Under the pieces are notes generated by a model. That model was not told where the DNA came from, did not search any database, and saw only the letters and a program-made list of their open reading frames with translations. Position numbers and translations under genes: made by a program. From Amycolatopsis deserti (lineage in GTDB: Bacteria; Actinomycetota; Actinomycetes; Mycobacteriales; Pseudonocardiaceae), in NCBI RefSeq assembly GCF_014653945.1, contig NZ_BNAU01000016.1, positions 1 to 33,822 on the forward strand: a DNA stretch of 33,822 nt. The letters are read 5' to 3'. Position 1 is the stretch's first letter. Each line of letters opens with the position of its first letter. Shown one piece after another: positions 15,297-25,483 of the stretch.

Positions 15297-16629
15297 GCGC
15301 CTGGCACTCCTCGCGGTCACCGCGCTGCTGACCCTGACCGGCTGCGCGGGTGCCGGCGCGCTGGGCGCGGGCGGCAACACCCTGGTCATCGCCATCGTGG
15401 CGAACCCGCAGATGAACGACGCCATCTCGCTCTCGCACGAGTTCGAGGCGGCCAACCCGGGCATCAAGCTCAAGTTCGTGTCGCTGCCGGAGAACCAGGC
15501 GCGCGCGAAGATCACCGCCTCGACCGCCACCCAGGGCGGCGAGTTCGACGCGGTGATGATCAGCAACTACGAGACCCCGCAGTGGGCGGCCAACGGCTGG
15601 CTGGAGAACCTGCAGCCTTACATCGACGCCAGCCCCGGCTACGACCCGGGCGAGTTCATCCCGAGCATCCGCGACTCGCTGTCCTACCAGGGCTCGATGT
15701 ACGCGGTGCCGTTCTACGGCGAGTCGTCGTTCCTGGCCTACCGCAAGGACCTGTTCGAACAGGCCGGGCTGACCATGCCGGAGCACCCGACGTGGCAGCA
15801 GATCGCCGACTTCGCCGCGAAGCTCGACAACAAACAGGCCGGTGTGGCCGGCATCTGCCTGCGCGGCAAGCCCGGCTGGGGTGAGAGCCTCGCGCCGTTC
15901 ACCACGGTCGTCAACACATTCGGCGCGCAGTGGTTCGACCAGGACTGGAACGCGAAGCTGGACACGCCGGAGTTCCGCGAGGCCGCGAACTTCTACGTCG
16001 ACCTGGTCCGCGAGCACGGCGAGGTCGGGGCGTCCAGTGCCGGGTTCTCCGAGTGCGGCACGCGCTACGGCCAGGGCCAGGCCGCGATGTGGTACGACGC
16101 CACGGTCATGGCCGGTACGAACGAGGACCCGGAGTCGAGCAAGGTCGTCGGCAAGTCCGGTTACGTCGCCGCGCCGGTGGTGAAGACCGAGGCCAGCGGC
16201 TGGCTCTACACCTGGGCGCTGGCGATCCCGAAGGTCGCGAAGAACAAGCAGGACTCGTGGAAGTTCCTGCAGTGGATGACGAACAAGGAGTTCGTGCAGA
16301 CCGTCGGCAAGACCTACGGCTGGAACCGCGTCCCGCCGGGCTGCCGGTTCTCCACCTACCAGATCCCGGAGTACGCCGAGGCCGCGAAGGCCTACGCCCA
16401 GCCGACGCTGGACGGGATCGACGCCGCCGACCAGCGCAAGGTGATGACCAAGCCGGTGCCCTACCCGGGCATCCAGTTCGTCGGCATCCCCGAGTTCCAG
16501 GACCTGGGCACGCGGGTCAGCCAGGAGCTCTCGGCCGCGATCGCCGGGCAGATCACCGTCGACGAGGCCATCGAGCAGTCGCAGGAGTACGCGCGGACCG
16601 TCGGCGATGCCTACCGGGAGACGAAATGA
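15289..16629 (+). CDS. ABC transporter sugar/polyol-binding lipoprotein
   Basis: This 446-residue family 1 extracellular solute-binding protein has a lipoprotein signal peptide with lipobox LTGC, the lipidated Cys being C19. The first strand of the mature domain is NTLVIAIVANPQMNDAISL, and the usual carbohydrate-binding-protein segments follow: YAVPFYGESSFLAYRKDLFEQAG and, later, WLYTWALAIPKVAKNKQDSWKFLQWM. It captures substrate outside the membrane and delivers it to the two permeases encoded next. The start overlaps the dehydrogenase stop by 8 nt and its stop overlaps the next ATG (ATGA), so the operon is translationally coupled. Confidence 0.93.
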   Translation: MRKRLALLAVTALLTLTGCAGAGALGAGGNTLVIAIVANPQMNDAISLSHEFEAANPGIKLKFVSLPENQARAKITASTATQGGEFDAVMISNYETPQWAANGWLENLQPYIDASPGYDPGEFIPSIRDSLSYQGSMYAVPFYGESSFLAYRKDLFEQAGLTMPEHPTWQQIADFAAKLDNKQAGVAGICLRGKPGWGESLAPFTTVVNTFGAQWFDQDWNAKLDTPEFREAANFYVDLVREHGEVGASSAGFSECGTRYGQGQAAMWYDATVMAGTNEDPESSKVVGKSGYVAAPVVKTEASGWLYTWALAIPKVAKNKQDSWKFLQWMTNKEFVQTVGKTYGWNRVPPGCRFSTYQIPEYAEAAKAYAQPTLDGIDAADQRKVMTKPVPYPGIQFVGIPEFQDLGTRVSQELSAAIAGQITVDEAIEQSQEYARTVGDAYRETK

Positions 16630-17561
16630 CCGCCGTTGCGCCCACTGTCGCCAGTGGACAGAGAGTCGAAGCGAAACCGGAGAAGCGCAAGGGCGCGAGC
16701 CCGTGGGCTCGTCGAGCGCCGCTGCTGCCGGCGCTGCTGTTCACCATCGTGGTGACCCAGATCCCGTTCATCCTCACGGTGGTCTACTCGTTCCAGTCGT
16801 GGAACCTCGTGCGGCCCGGGTCGCAGCACTTCGTCGGGTTCCGGAACTACCTCGATGTGTTCGCCGACTCCCAGTTCCGCGGCGCGATGCTCAACACGGT
16901 CGTCCTGACCGTGGTGTGCGTGTTCGTCGCGCTGCTGCTCGGGCTCGGCCTGGCGCTGCTGCTGGACCGCAAGTTCCTCGGCCGCGGCGTGGTGCGCACG
17001 CTGCTGATCACGCCGTTCCTCATCCTGCCCGCGGCCGGGGCGCTGCTGTGGAAGACGACGATGTTCGACCCGACCTACGGGCTGCTGAACTTCGTCTTCG
17101 GCGGCGAGACCGACTGGCTGTCGGAGTTCCCGCTGGCCTCGGTCATGGCGCAGGTGGTGTGGCAGTGGACGCCGTTCATGATGCTGCTGATCCTGGCCGG
17201 CCTGCAGAGCCAGCCGAAGGACGTGCTGGAGGCCGCGCAGGTCGACGGCGTCGGCCGGTGGCGCACGTTCGCGTCGATCACGCTGCCGCACCTGTCCCGG
17301 TACCTGCAGCTGTCGGTGCTGCTGGGCGCGATCTACATCGTGAACAGTTTCGACGCGATCTTCCTGATGACGCAGGGCGGTCCGGGCACCGCGAGCACGA
17401 ACCTGCCGTACTACATCTACCAGCGGGCCTTCCAGGGCTTCGACATCGGCCAGTCCTCGGCGATGGGCGTCATCGTGGTGATCCTGACGCTGATCGTGGC
17501 GACCTTCGCGCTGCGCCTGATGTTCCGCGCCTTCGACGTCAGCAAGGGGGTCGTGAAGTGA
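16626..17561 (+). CDS. Sugar ABC transporter permease (MalF type)
   Basis: This 311-residue inner-membrane protein has six predicted transmembrane helices, the first at about residues 33-53 (LLPALLFTIVVTQIPFILTVV). The cytoplasmic EAA loop that docks on the ATPase reads EAAQVDGVGRWRTFASITLP at about residues 200-219. A short cytoplasmic N-terminus rich in Lys/Arg precedes TM1. The start ATG overlaps the binding-protein stop. It pairs with the next gene to form the transmembrane channel. No ATPase gene is present in the operon. Confidence 0.93.
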   Translation: MTAVAPTVASGQRVEAKPEKRKGASPWARRAPLLPALLFTIVVTQIPFILTVVYSFQSWNLVRPGSQHFVGFRNYLDVFADSQFRGAMLNTVVLTVVCVFVALLLGLGLALLLDRKFLGRGVVRTLLITPFLILPAAGALLWKTTMFDPTYGLLNFVFGGETDWLSEFPLASVMAQVVWQWTPFMMLLILAGLQSQPKDVLEAAQVDGVGRWRTFASITLPHLSRYLQLSVLLGAIYIVNSFDAIFLMTQGGPGTASTNLPYYIYQRAFQGFDIGQSSAMGVIVVILTLIVATFALRLMFRAFDVSKGVVK

Positions 17562-18382
17562 GCACCGCGCGCAGGCGGCTCGGTCCCGCCTTCCTGACCA
17601 CCGCGACGTGGGTGGTCGCCATCCTGTTCGTGTTCCCGCTGATCTGGATGGTGCTGACCGCCTTCAAGCAGGAGGCCGACGCCTACACCGATCCGCCGCG
17701 GATCGCGTTCACCCCGACGCTGGACCAGTTCGCCAGCATCTTCGAGCGCGGATTTCTGCCCTACCTGGGCAACTCGGCGTTCGTGACGATCCTGTCCACG
17801 CTGATTGTGCTGCTCCTGGGAGTGCCGGCGGCCTACGCGCTGTCGCTGGCCCCGGTGCCCAAGACCAGCAACGTGCTCGGGTTCTTCCTGTCCACCAAGA
17901 TGCTGCCGATCGTCGCCGCGATCATCCCGCTGTACGTCATCTCGCAGCGCACGCAGCTGCTGGACAACGTGTGGGCGCTGGTCATCCTCTACACGGCGAT
18001 GAACCTGCCGCTGGCGATCTGGATGATGCGCTCGTTCTTCCTCGAGGTGCCCACCGAGATGATCGAGGCCGGACGCGTCGACGGGGCGAGCCTCCCGACA
18101 CTGCTGTACCGGGTGATCCTGCCCGTGGTCGCGCCCGGCATCGCGGCGACCGCGCTGATCTGCGTCATCTTCTCGTGGACCGAGTTCTTCTACGCGGTCA
18201 ACCTGACGGCGGCGCGGGCCGGCACGGTGCCGGTGTTCCTCGTCGGGTTCATCACCAGCGAGGGCCTGTACTGGGCGCAGCTGTCCGCGGCCGCGCTGCT
18301 GGCCTCGCTGCCGGTGATGATCGTCGGGTGGATCGCGCAGAACCACCTGGTCCGCGGCCTGTCGATGGGCGCGGTGAAGTAG
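17558..18382 (+). CDS. Sugar ABC transporter permease (MalG type)
   Basis: This 274-residue permease has six transmembrane segments, beginning with FLTTATWVVAILFVFPLIWM. The EAA loop reads EAGRVDGASLPTLLYRVILP. The GTG start overlaps the stop of the preceding permease gene (GTGA). It completes a dehydrogenase, binding protein and two-permease operon. The gene ends 1 nt from the stop of the convergent ferredoxin gene, so no kinase or ATP-binding subunit follows. In actinomycetes a shared MsiK/UgpC-like ATPase encoded elsewhere commonly energises such transporters; this is an inference here. Confidence 0.93.
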   Translation: MSTARRRLGPAFLTTATWVVAILFVFPLIWMVLTAFKQEADAYTDPPRIAFTPTLDQFASIFERGFLPYLGNSAFVTILSTLIVLLLGVPAAYALSLAPVPKTSNVLGFFLSTKMLPIVAAIIPLYVISQRTQLLDNVWALVILYTAMNLPLAIWMMRSFFLEVPTEMIEAGRVDGASLPTLLYRVILPVVAPGIAATALICVIFSWTEFFYAVNLTAARAGTVPVFLVGFITSEGLYWAQLSAAALLASLPVMIVGWIAQNHLVRGLSMGAVK

Positions 18383-18574
18383 CTACTCCCGCAGCGACAG
18401 CGCCATGGCGGGGCACAGCTTGACCGCCTCGCGGGCGCTGTCCACCTGCCCGCCCTCGGGGTGTTCGACCAGGACCACGACCGTGCCGTCGTCGTCCTGG
18501 TCGAACACCTCCGGCTCGGTCAGGACGCACTGGCCCGCGCCGATGCAGAGATCGGTGTCCGCGACGATGCGCAT
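18383..18574 (-). CDS. [3Fe-4S] ferredoxin, P450 partner
   Basis: This 63-residue ferredoxin has three cluster Cys residues: C10 and C16 in CIGAGQC, and C54 in KLCPAMAL. The position of the fourth ligand of a [4Fe-4S] site is Ala13, so a [3Fe-4S] cluster is expected, as in Streptomyces ferredoxins that serve CYP105 enzymes. It transfers single electrons from a ferredoxin reductase to the P450. AGGAGG 4 nt before the ATG is a strong ribosome site. It lies 8 nt downstream of the P450 stop on the same strand, so the two form one operon. No reductase gene is nearby. Confidence 0.92.
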   Translation of the reverse strand: MRIVADTDLCIGAGQCVLTEPEVFDQDDDGTVVVLVEHPEGGQVDSAREAVKLCPAMALSLRE

Positions 18575-18582
18575 GGCTCCTC

Positions 18583-19767
18583 CTACCAGGTCACCGGGAA
18601 CTCGTGAATACCGTAGACGCTCGCGTCGTCCTTGAACGGCAGGGAGTCCAGCGGCACGGCCGGGCGCAGGCCGGGGACCTTCCGGAACAGCGTGTCGAAC
18701 ACGATCTGCAGCTCCATCCGCGCCAGGTTCTGGCCGAGGCACTGGTGCGCGCCGAAGCCGAACGCCAGGTGGTGCCGCGCGCCCCGCTCGATGTCCAGCT
18801 CCTCGGGGTGGTCGAACGCGTCCGGGTCGCGGTTGGCGAGGTTGCTCAGCGGCACCACGCCCTCGCCGGCCTTGATCAGGACGCCGCCGAGCTCCACGTC
18901 CTCGACCGCGACGCGGGAGACCGCGAACTCGGCGATCGTGAAGTACCGCAGCAGTTCCTCGACCGCGGGCAGGGTCTTCGACGGGTCCTCCTGGATCTTG
19001 CGGATGTCCTCCGGGTGCTCCAGGAACGCCATGGTGCCCAGCGAGATCATGTTGGCCGTGGTCTCGTGGCCCGCGATGAGCAGCAGGAACGCCAGGCTCA
19101 CCAGCTCCTCGCGGTCGTCCTGCTTGTCCAGCTGGCGGCTGAGCAGGTCGTCGGCCGGTGCCTTCGCCTTCTGCTCGATCAGGTCGCGCAGGTAGCCGGA
19201 CAGCGCCTCGAGGGAAGCCCGGCGGTCCTCCGGGGCGGTGACCCGGCTGATGATGCGCGACGAGTGCAGCTGGAAGAACTCGTGGTCGGCGTAGGGAACG
19301 CCGAGCTGCTCGCAGATGACCAGTGACGGCACCGGCAGGGAGAGCGCTTTCACCAGATCGGCGGGCTTGGGTCCGGCGAGCATGGCGTCGACGTGCTCGT
19401 CGACGATCTCCTGGATGCGCGGGCGCAGCGCGGCCATCCGCTTGACGGTGAACTCGCCGACCACTTTGCGCCGCGCCGGGCCGTGTTCCGGCGGGTCCAT
19501 GCCGATCAGCGACGGGCGGAAGCCGGTGTTCACGCGCTGTCCCTTGACCAGCAGCGGGAACTTCGGGTTGCGCCGGTCGGAGCTGAACCGCGGGTCGGTC
19601 AGCATCTTCCGGATGTCCTCGTGCCGCGTGAGCGCCCAGGCCGTCTCACCGCTGGGCAGGGTCACGCGCTGGATCGGCGCCTCCTCCCGCAGCCTGCGGT
19701 GCTCGTCCGGCGGCGCGTACGGGCAGCCGCGGGTGATGGGCAGTGTGGCGGGAAGCTGAGCGGTCAC
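18583..19767 (-). CDS. Cytochrome P450, CYP105-like
   Basis: This 394-residue P450 has the CYP105-like opening CPYAPPDEHRRLREEAPI and VTLPSGETAWALTRHEDIRK. The I-helix is AGHETT at 232-237, ExxR is E271-R274, and the haem loop FGFGAHQCLG has the ligand at C343. CYP105 enzymes hydroxylate a wide range of xenobiotics and secondary metabolites. The GTG start at 19767 matches the family N-terminus; the frame extending to 19848 runs through the operator dyads and is rejected. It is cotranscribed with the ferredoxin and divergent from a TetR gene, the likely repressor. Confidence 0.93.
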   Translation of the reverse strand: MTAQLPATLPITRGCPYAPPDEHRRLREEAPIQRVTLPSGETAWALTRHEDIRKMLTDPRFSSDRRNPKFPLLVKGQRVNTGFRPSLIGMDPPEHGPARRKVVGEFTVKRMAALRPRIQEIVDEHVDAMLAGPKPADLVKALSLPVPSLVICEQLGVPYADHEFFQLHSSRIISRVTAPEDRRASLEALSGYLRDLIEQKAKAPADDLLSRQLDKQDDREELVSLAFLLLIAGHETTANMISLGTMAFLEHPEDIRKIQEDPSKTLPAVEELLRYFTIAEFAVSRVAVEDVELGGVLIKAGEGVVPLSNLANRDPDAFDHPEELDIERGARHHLAFGFGAHQCLGQNLARMELQIVFDTLFRKVPGLRPAVPLDSLPFKDDASVYGIHEFPVTW

Positions 19768-19791
19768 GGTTGCACCCCAATCCGGACAAAT

Positions 19792-19848
19792 GTGGAAGGA
19801 TGTCGTCCACTTACCGCCAACGTACTGATGTGGAAGTTTTTCGTCCAC
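19792..19848. promoter_or_regulatory. Two TetR-type operator dyads between P450 and tetR
   Basis: Two copies of GTGGA-N9-TCCAC lie at 19792-19810 and 19830-19848, 38 bp from centre to centre. The flanks are also shared (ATGTGGAAG on the left, TCGTCCAC on the right), so they are near-identical 19-bp sites. They fill the 128-bp gap between the two divergent starts, as expected for a repressor controlling both genes. The exact -10 and -35 elements were not resolved. Confidence 0.75.
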
Positions 19849-19895
19849 CTACGTTCGGGTGAGAGAATCTGGCGGGGGTGACGGAGAGGAACGAC

Positions 19896-20528
19896 ATGAC
19901 GGCTTCGGAGACCCGGCTGCGCGCGGACGCCCGGCGCAACCGCGACCAGATCGTCGCCGCCGCCCGCCAGGTGTTCGCCGCCGCGGGACCGGATGTGCCG
20001 ATGGAGGAGATCGCGCGCGCCGCCGGGGTCGGCGTCGGCACCCTCTACCGGCGGTTTCCCGACCGGGAGGCGCTGATCCGGGCCGTCGCGCGGGAGAGCT
20101 TCGCGCAGGTCCTCGCCGACGCGCGGGAGGCGGCGGCCGAGGAGCCGACGGCGTGGGACGCGCTGGTGCGCCTGGTCGGACGGTCGCACCAGCTGCAGGC
20201 GAGTGTGCAGCTCGCGCTGGTGTCCGAGCGGGCCAGGGAGATCCTCAAGCGCGACGCGCAGACCGCGGAGTTCCGCGACGCGTTGCTGGCCGAGCTGGAC
20301 ACGATCGTCCAGGCGGCGCAGGCCGAGGGATCGGTGCGTCCCGACGTCGGCACCGGGGACGTCGCCATCCTGTTCTCGCTGGTGTTGCGCCAGCCGCCGG
20401 CGGTGGACGACCCCGCGTTGCTGGCTTTCGAGCGCGCGGCGGTGCTCATGCTCGACGGGCTGCGATCGCGTCCCGGCAGCCCGTTGCCCGGGCGGCCGAT
20501 CACCGGCGAGGACCTCCAAATCCATTGA
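19896..20528 (+). CDS. TetR family transcriptional regulator
   Basis: This 210-residue protein has an N-terminal TetR DNA-binding domain (RDQIVAAARQVFAAAGPDVPM, then EEIARAAGVGVGTLYRRFPD) and an all-helical ligand domain. The ATG at 19896 has GAGAGG 6 nt upstream; a GTG at 19878 in the same frame is less likely. It is divergent from the CYP105-like P450 gene, and the two GTGGA-N9-TCCAC dyads between them are its probable operators. A substrate of the P450 is a plausible inducer. Confidence 0.9.
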   Translation: MTASETRLRADARRNRDQIVAAARQVFAAAGPDVPMEEIARAAGVGVGTLYRRFPDREALIRAVARESFAQVLADAREAAAEEPTAWDALVRLVGRSHQLQASVQLALVSERAREILKRDAQTAEFRDALLAELDTIVQAAQAEGSVRPDVGTGDVAILFSLVLRQPPAVDDPALLAFERAAVLMLDGLRSRPGSPLPGRPITGEDLQIH

Positions 20529-20551
20529 CGGGTACCGGTATGGTGCTCGCG

Positions 20552-21178
20552 ATGGTGACGCCTCCGCCCCGCCTCGACCTGGCGCGCTACCGCGCCCCGG
20601 TCTGGGCCGGTGTGCCCGCGCGGGCCGGGCGGAAGGTGCGGCTGCGGGTGGTCACGCCGGCCGATCAGCGCAGGCTGGCGGGGTTCGACCGGGAGGCGGC
20701 CGACACGCGCCGCGTCGGCGAGTACCGGCACTGGGCGGCCCACCGCGCCGAGGCGGATTTCCATTTCGCGATCGAAACCCTGCGCGGCGGGCTGGTGGTC
20801 GGTTCGCTGTCGGCCACCGAGGCGGACTCGCCGGACCGCTTCAGCTACGGCATCGGGATCGGCCCGCAGCACCGGCGCTGCGGCTACGCCGGTGACGCGG
20901 TGATCACGTTGCTGCGCTTCATGTTCGGCGAGCGCGGCTACCGGAAGTGCGAGGTCAGCATCTACGGCGGCAACGTGGCGTCGCTGTCGCTGCACGCGAG
21001 GCTCGGCTTCCGCGAGGAGGGCCGGCTCCGCGACACCGAGCTGTCCCGCGACGGCGTCAAGTACCTGGTGCTGATGGGCATCACGGACACCGAGTTCGCG
21101 GAAATCCACCCGGACTTCCCGGCCGCCGAGGTGCGCGGACGGCACTGGCGAGCCCGCGGCCGCCACCGGGATCGTTAG
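20552..21178 (+). CDS. GNAT family N-acetyltransferase
   Basis: The protein has about 208 residues and resembles RimJ/RimL-type acetyltransferases. Strands around VRLRVVTPADQRRLAGFDRE open the fold. The acetyl-CoA loop reads GIGPQHRRCGYAGDAV (about residues 108-123, a variant of Q/RxxGxG/A), followed by LLRFMFGERGYRKCEVSIYGGNVASLSLHARLGF split over two helices. The acceptor could be an amino sugar, peptide or drug. The start is uncertain: ATG 20552 has TATGGT 7 nt upstream and would be leaderless, while ATG 20540 in frame lies only 11 nt after the tetR stop. Confidence 0.85.
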   Translation: MVTPPPRLDLARYRAPVWAGVPARAGRKVRLRVVTPADQRRLAGFDREAADTRRVGEYRHWAAHRAEADFHFAIETLRGGLVVGSLSATEADSPDRFSYGIGIGPQHRRCGYAGDAVITLLRFMFGERGYRKCEVSIYGGNVASLSLHARLGFREEGRLRDTELSRDGVKYLVLMGITDTEFAEIHPDFPAAEVRGRHWRARGRHRDR

Positions 21179-21250
21179 CCCCGGCCACGGCTCGCGGCCT
21201 GCTCCGACCCGCGGCGGCCGCACCGCGCGCCGGTTCCGGCGAGTCGCCGC

Positions 21251-21281
21251 GGCCTCCCCGCGCCGAAGCCGCGAGGAGGCC
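21251..21281. terminator. Hairpin between converging GNAT and ALDH genes
   Basis: GGCCTCC-c-CGCG pairs with CGCG-a-GGAGGCC around CCGAAGC: 11 pairs and one mismatch. It lies in the 119-bp gap between two converging genes and could terminate both. Confidence 0.65.
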
Positions 21282-21297
21282 ACCGCCGGCCTGGGCC

Positions 21298-22150
21298 TCA
21301 AACCCCCATCGGGTGCCAGACCGTCTTCGCCTCGAGGTAGCGGCGTAGCCGGGTGATGTCCGGCCGCTGCGTCCAGTCCGGCTCCTCCGCCGGCACCGGC
21401 AGCACGCGCTTCACCGTGCCGGCCGCCTCGCGGGCCAGCTCCGCGCGGTCCTCCGCGCCCGTCGGGTCCAGGGCGTTCACGTCGCCGTGCGAGGCCAGCC
21501 ACGGGCCCAGCTCGGCGGCTCGCCCGGTGAGGATGTTCGCCACCCCGCCCGGCAGGTCCGACGTCGCCAGCACCTCGGACAACGTGATCGCCGGCAGCGG
21601 CCGCTCCGCGCTGCTCACCACGACCGCCGTGCACCCCACGGCCAGCGCCGGCGCCAGCACGCTCACCAAACCGAGCAGCGACGACTTCTGCGGCGCGAGG
21701 ATCCCGACCACCCCGGTCGGCTCCGGCACGGTGAACGAGAAGTACGGCCCGGCCACCGGGTTCGCCGCGCCCAGCACGCTCGCCACCTTGTCCGTCCACC
21801 CCGCGTACCAGACCCAGCGGTCGATCGCGGAGTCCACCACCGCCTCGGCCTTCCGGGACGGCAGTCCCTCGGCCGCCCCGACCTCGGCGACGAACTGCTC
21901 GCGGCGCCCCTCCAGCATCTCCGCGACCCGGTACAGCACCTGCCCGCGGTTGTAGGCCGTGGCACCGGACCAGCCGTCGAACGCCTTGCGCGCGGCCACC
22001 ACCGCGTCGCGGAGATCCTTGCGCGACGCGTGCGCCGCATGCGCCAGGAAGTTGCCCTTGCGGTCGGTCACCGGGTACACCCGGCCGGACTCCGAGCGCG
22101 GGAACTTGCCGCCGATGAACAGCTTGTACGTCTTCGCGACGGTCACCCGC

Positions 22151-22158
<8 letters not shown>
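21298..22158 (-). CDS. Truncated aldehyde dehydrogenase-like protein without catalytic Cys
   Basis: This 286-residue protein resembles the N-terminal NAD-binding part of aldehyde dehydrogenases (YKLFIGGKFPRSESGRVYPV, VVGILAPQKSSLLGLVSVLAPAL). It ends before the domain that holds the catalytic Cys and lacks the FTGS and LELGG segments with the general-base Glu. It is therefore probably not an active dehydrogenase. Its start overlaps the stop of the full-length ALDH gene by 8 nt (ATGTCTGA), so the two are coupled and may form a complex. The pair recalls the two-domain ALDH16 proteins, in which a catalytic domain is fused to a truncated, Cys-less one. The coding quality is good, so I do not call it a pseudogene. 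Confidence 0.8.
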
Positions 22159-23583
<1,425 letters not shown>

Positions 23584-23584
<1 letters not shown>

Positions 23585-24537
23585 CAGTCCACCGCCACGT
23601 AGTCGGGGCCGCTGTAGTGGCCGTCGTGCTGGGTGCGCCGCTGCAGCAGCAGGTCGTTGAGCAGGCTGGAGGCGCCGAACCGGAACAGCTCCGGGGTGAG
23701 CCACTGCTCGCCGGCGACCTCGTGCACGGCCACCAGGTACTTGATCGCGTCCTTGGTGGTGCGGATCCCGCCGGCCGGCTTGACGCCACGCAGCTCGCCG
23801 GTCGCGGTGAACCAGTCGCGGACGGCCTGCAGCATCACGTGCGTGACAGGCAGGGTCGCGGCGGGGGACACCTTGCCGGTGGAGGTCTTGATGAAGTCGC
23901 CGCCGGCCAGCAGGGCCAGCCAGGACGCGCGGCGCACGTTGTCGTAGGTGACCAGCTCGCCGGTCTCCAGGATGACCTTCAGGTGCGCGTCCCCACAGGC
24001 GGCCTTGATCGCCTGGATCTCCTCGAACACCGCGTCGTAGCGGCCTTCGAGGAAGGCGCCGCGGTCGATCACCATGTCGACTTCCGTGGCGCCGGACTCG
24101 ACCGCCAGCGCGACGTCGGCCAGCTTCACCTGGCGCGAGGACCGGCCGGACGGGAAGGCGGTCGCGACGCTCGCGATGCCGATGTCCGTGCCCTTGAGCC
24201 CTTCGACGGCCGTCGCGACGAGGTCCGGGTACACGCACACCGCGGCGACCTGCGGGGTGTCCGGGCGGTCCGGGTCGGGACGCCGGGCCTTCGCGGTCAG
24301 CGCGCGGACCTTGCCGAGCGTGTCGGCGCCCTCGAGCGTGGTCAGGTCGACCATCGAGATCGCGGTGTCGATGGCCCAGAGCTTGCTGGACTTCTTGATG
24401 CTGCGGGTCGCCAGGGCGGTGGCCCGGGCCTCGACCCCGACCTGGTCCACGCCGGGCAGGCCGTGTAGGAAGCGCCGGAGGCTCGCGTCGTCGCGGGTGG
24501 CGTCGGCGAGAGCGGCCGGCAGGGTGGGTGCGCTCAC
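23584..24537 (-). CDS. deoC: Deoxyribose-phosphate aldolase
   Basis: This 317-residue class I aldolase cleaves 2-deoxyribose 5-phosphate to glyceraldehyde 3-phosphate and acetaldehyde in deoxynucleoside catabolism. The catalytic segments are EVDMVIDRGAFLEG (Asp), KVILETGEL, FIKTSTGK with the Schiff-base Lys, and GVKPAGGIRT with the second Lys. It is longer than the 220-260-residue enzymes of many bacteria, with extra N- and C-terminal tails of the long actinobacterial/animal type. The GTG start at 24537 has TAGCCT 7 nt upstream and no ribosome site. It is the first gene of the deoC-ALDH-ALDH' operon. Confidence 0.93.
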
Positions 24538-24552
24538 CCCGTAGAGGCTAGT

Positions 24553-24588
24553 ACCGGGCCGCGCCTCCGCGCGGAGACGCGGCCCGGT
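24553..24588 (-). terminator. Hairpin terminator after the CU044_5270 gene
   Basis: ACCGGGCCGCG pairs perfectly with CGCGGCCCGGT, and an inner CTCCG/CGGAG stem extends it. It lies 8 nt past the stop at 24596 on the minus strand, between the sigma factor operon and deoC. The deoC -35 region would fall inside this hairpin, so the two signals are packed together. Confidence 0.75.
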
Positions 24589-24595
24589 CCGTGAG

Positions 24596-25483
24596 CTACG
24601 GCGTCTGTCCGGCCTCGTCGACGAGCCCGGTGGCGAGCAGCGCCGCACCCGACGCCCGTCCGTCGTGCGAGGTCGTGGTCCAGCCGAGGACCCGGTAGGT
24701 GTCCCGGTCGAAGACCAGCGTGGTCATGTCACCGGCGTTGGTGGTGGTGCGCGCCACGCCGAGCCCGTGCCGGCCCGAGACGTCCCACATGTCGTCGATC
24801 AGTTGCACCCCGGGCACCGTGGCGGCGACGCGGTAGAGCGCGGCCTTGAGGTCGGGCGGGGCAGCGCCGTCGACGAGGTGGGCGATCATCTGGAACACCA
24901 ACTGGTCGATCGTGTAGAGGTCCTGGTGCCCCAGCCGGTTCAGGTCACCCTGGACCTGCCGGTAGATCTCCGCGCGCAGTGCGGCCGGATCGGTCGGCAG
25001 GGTCTTCAGGTAGTCGTAGCTCTGGTTGTACAGCGACGGCTCACCGACTTCGGGAATCACGCCGCGCTGGGGCGCCGCCCGCTCGTCGCGGACCTCCGCC
25101 TCGGAGCCGTCCGTTTTCACCCAGGTGTCGACGCGCTTGGGTCGCGTGTCTTCGCTGGAGACGGTTACCGAGCTGGTGTAGGTCCAGTCACCGTTCCCGG
25201 CGGGGGTGGCGGTGGCGGCGTTCGCCGCGAGCTCGAGCACCGTCGCGGCGGAGGCGGGCGGCGCCCCCGGTCCGGAGATGCCCACCACCACGGCGACGAT
25301 GGCGGCCGCCGCGACGGCGGCACCGGAGATCACCAGGCGCGGCCTGAACCGGGGTCGCACGGCCCGGACGGGTACCGGGTCGGCGGCCCGTTCCAGGATC
25401 GCCATCCGGTGCCTGCTCAGCACGACGGGGTCCGGTTCGGCGACCTCCGGGCGGAGGCGGGTGATCAGGTCGAGGTCATTCAT
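24596..25483 (-). CDS. CU044_5270 family membrane protein, partner of ECF sigma factor
   Basis: This 295-residue protein has a cytoplasmic N-terminus (residues 1-50), one transmembrane helix (LVISGAAVAAAAIVAVVVGI, about 50-69) and an extracytoplasmic domain with WTYTSSVTVSSEDTRPKRVDTWVKTDG (read in two parts around SVT) and a terminal VFDRDTYRVLGWTT segment. These are hallmarks of the CU044_5270 family. Such genes usually follow ECF sigma factor genes, and here the start overlaps the sigma stop by 8 nt. A role as anti-sigma factor or envelope sensor is inferred from this position; no zinc-binding anti-sigma motif is visible. Confidence 0.85.
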   Translation of the reverse strand: MNDLDLITRLRPEVAEPDPVVLSRHRMAILERAADPVPVRAVRPRFRPRLVISGAAVAAAAIVAVVVGISGPGAPPASAATVLELAANAATATPAGNGDWTYTSSVTVSSEDTRPKRVDTWVKTDGSEAEVRDERAAPQRGVIPEVGEPSLYNQSYDYLKTLPTDPAALRAEIYRQVQGDLNRLGHQDLYTIDQLVFQMIAHLVDGAAPPDLKAALYRVAATVPGVQLIDDMWDVSGRHGLGVARTTTNAGDMTTLVFDRDTYRVLGWTTTSHDGRASGAALLATGLVDEAGQTP

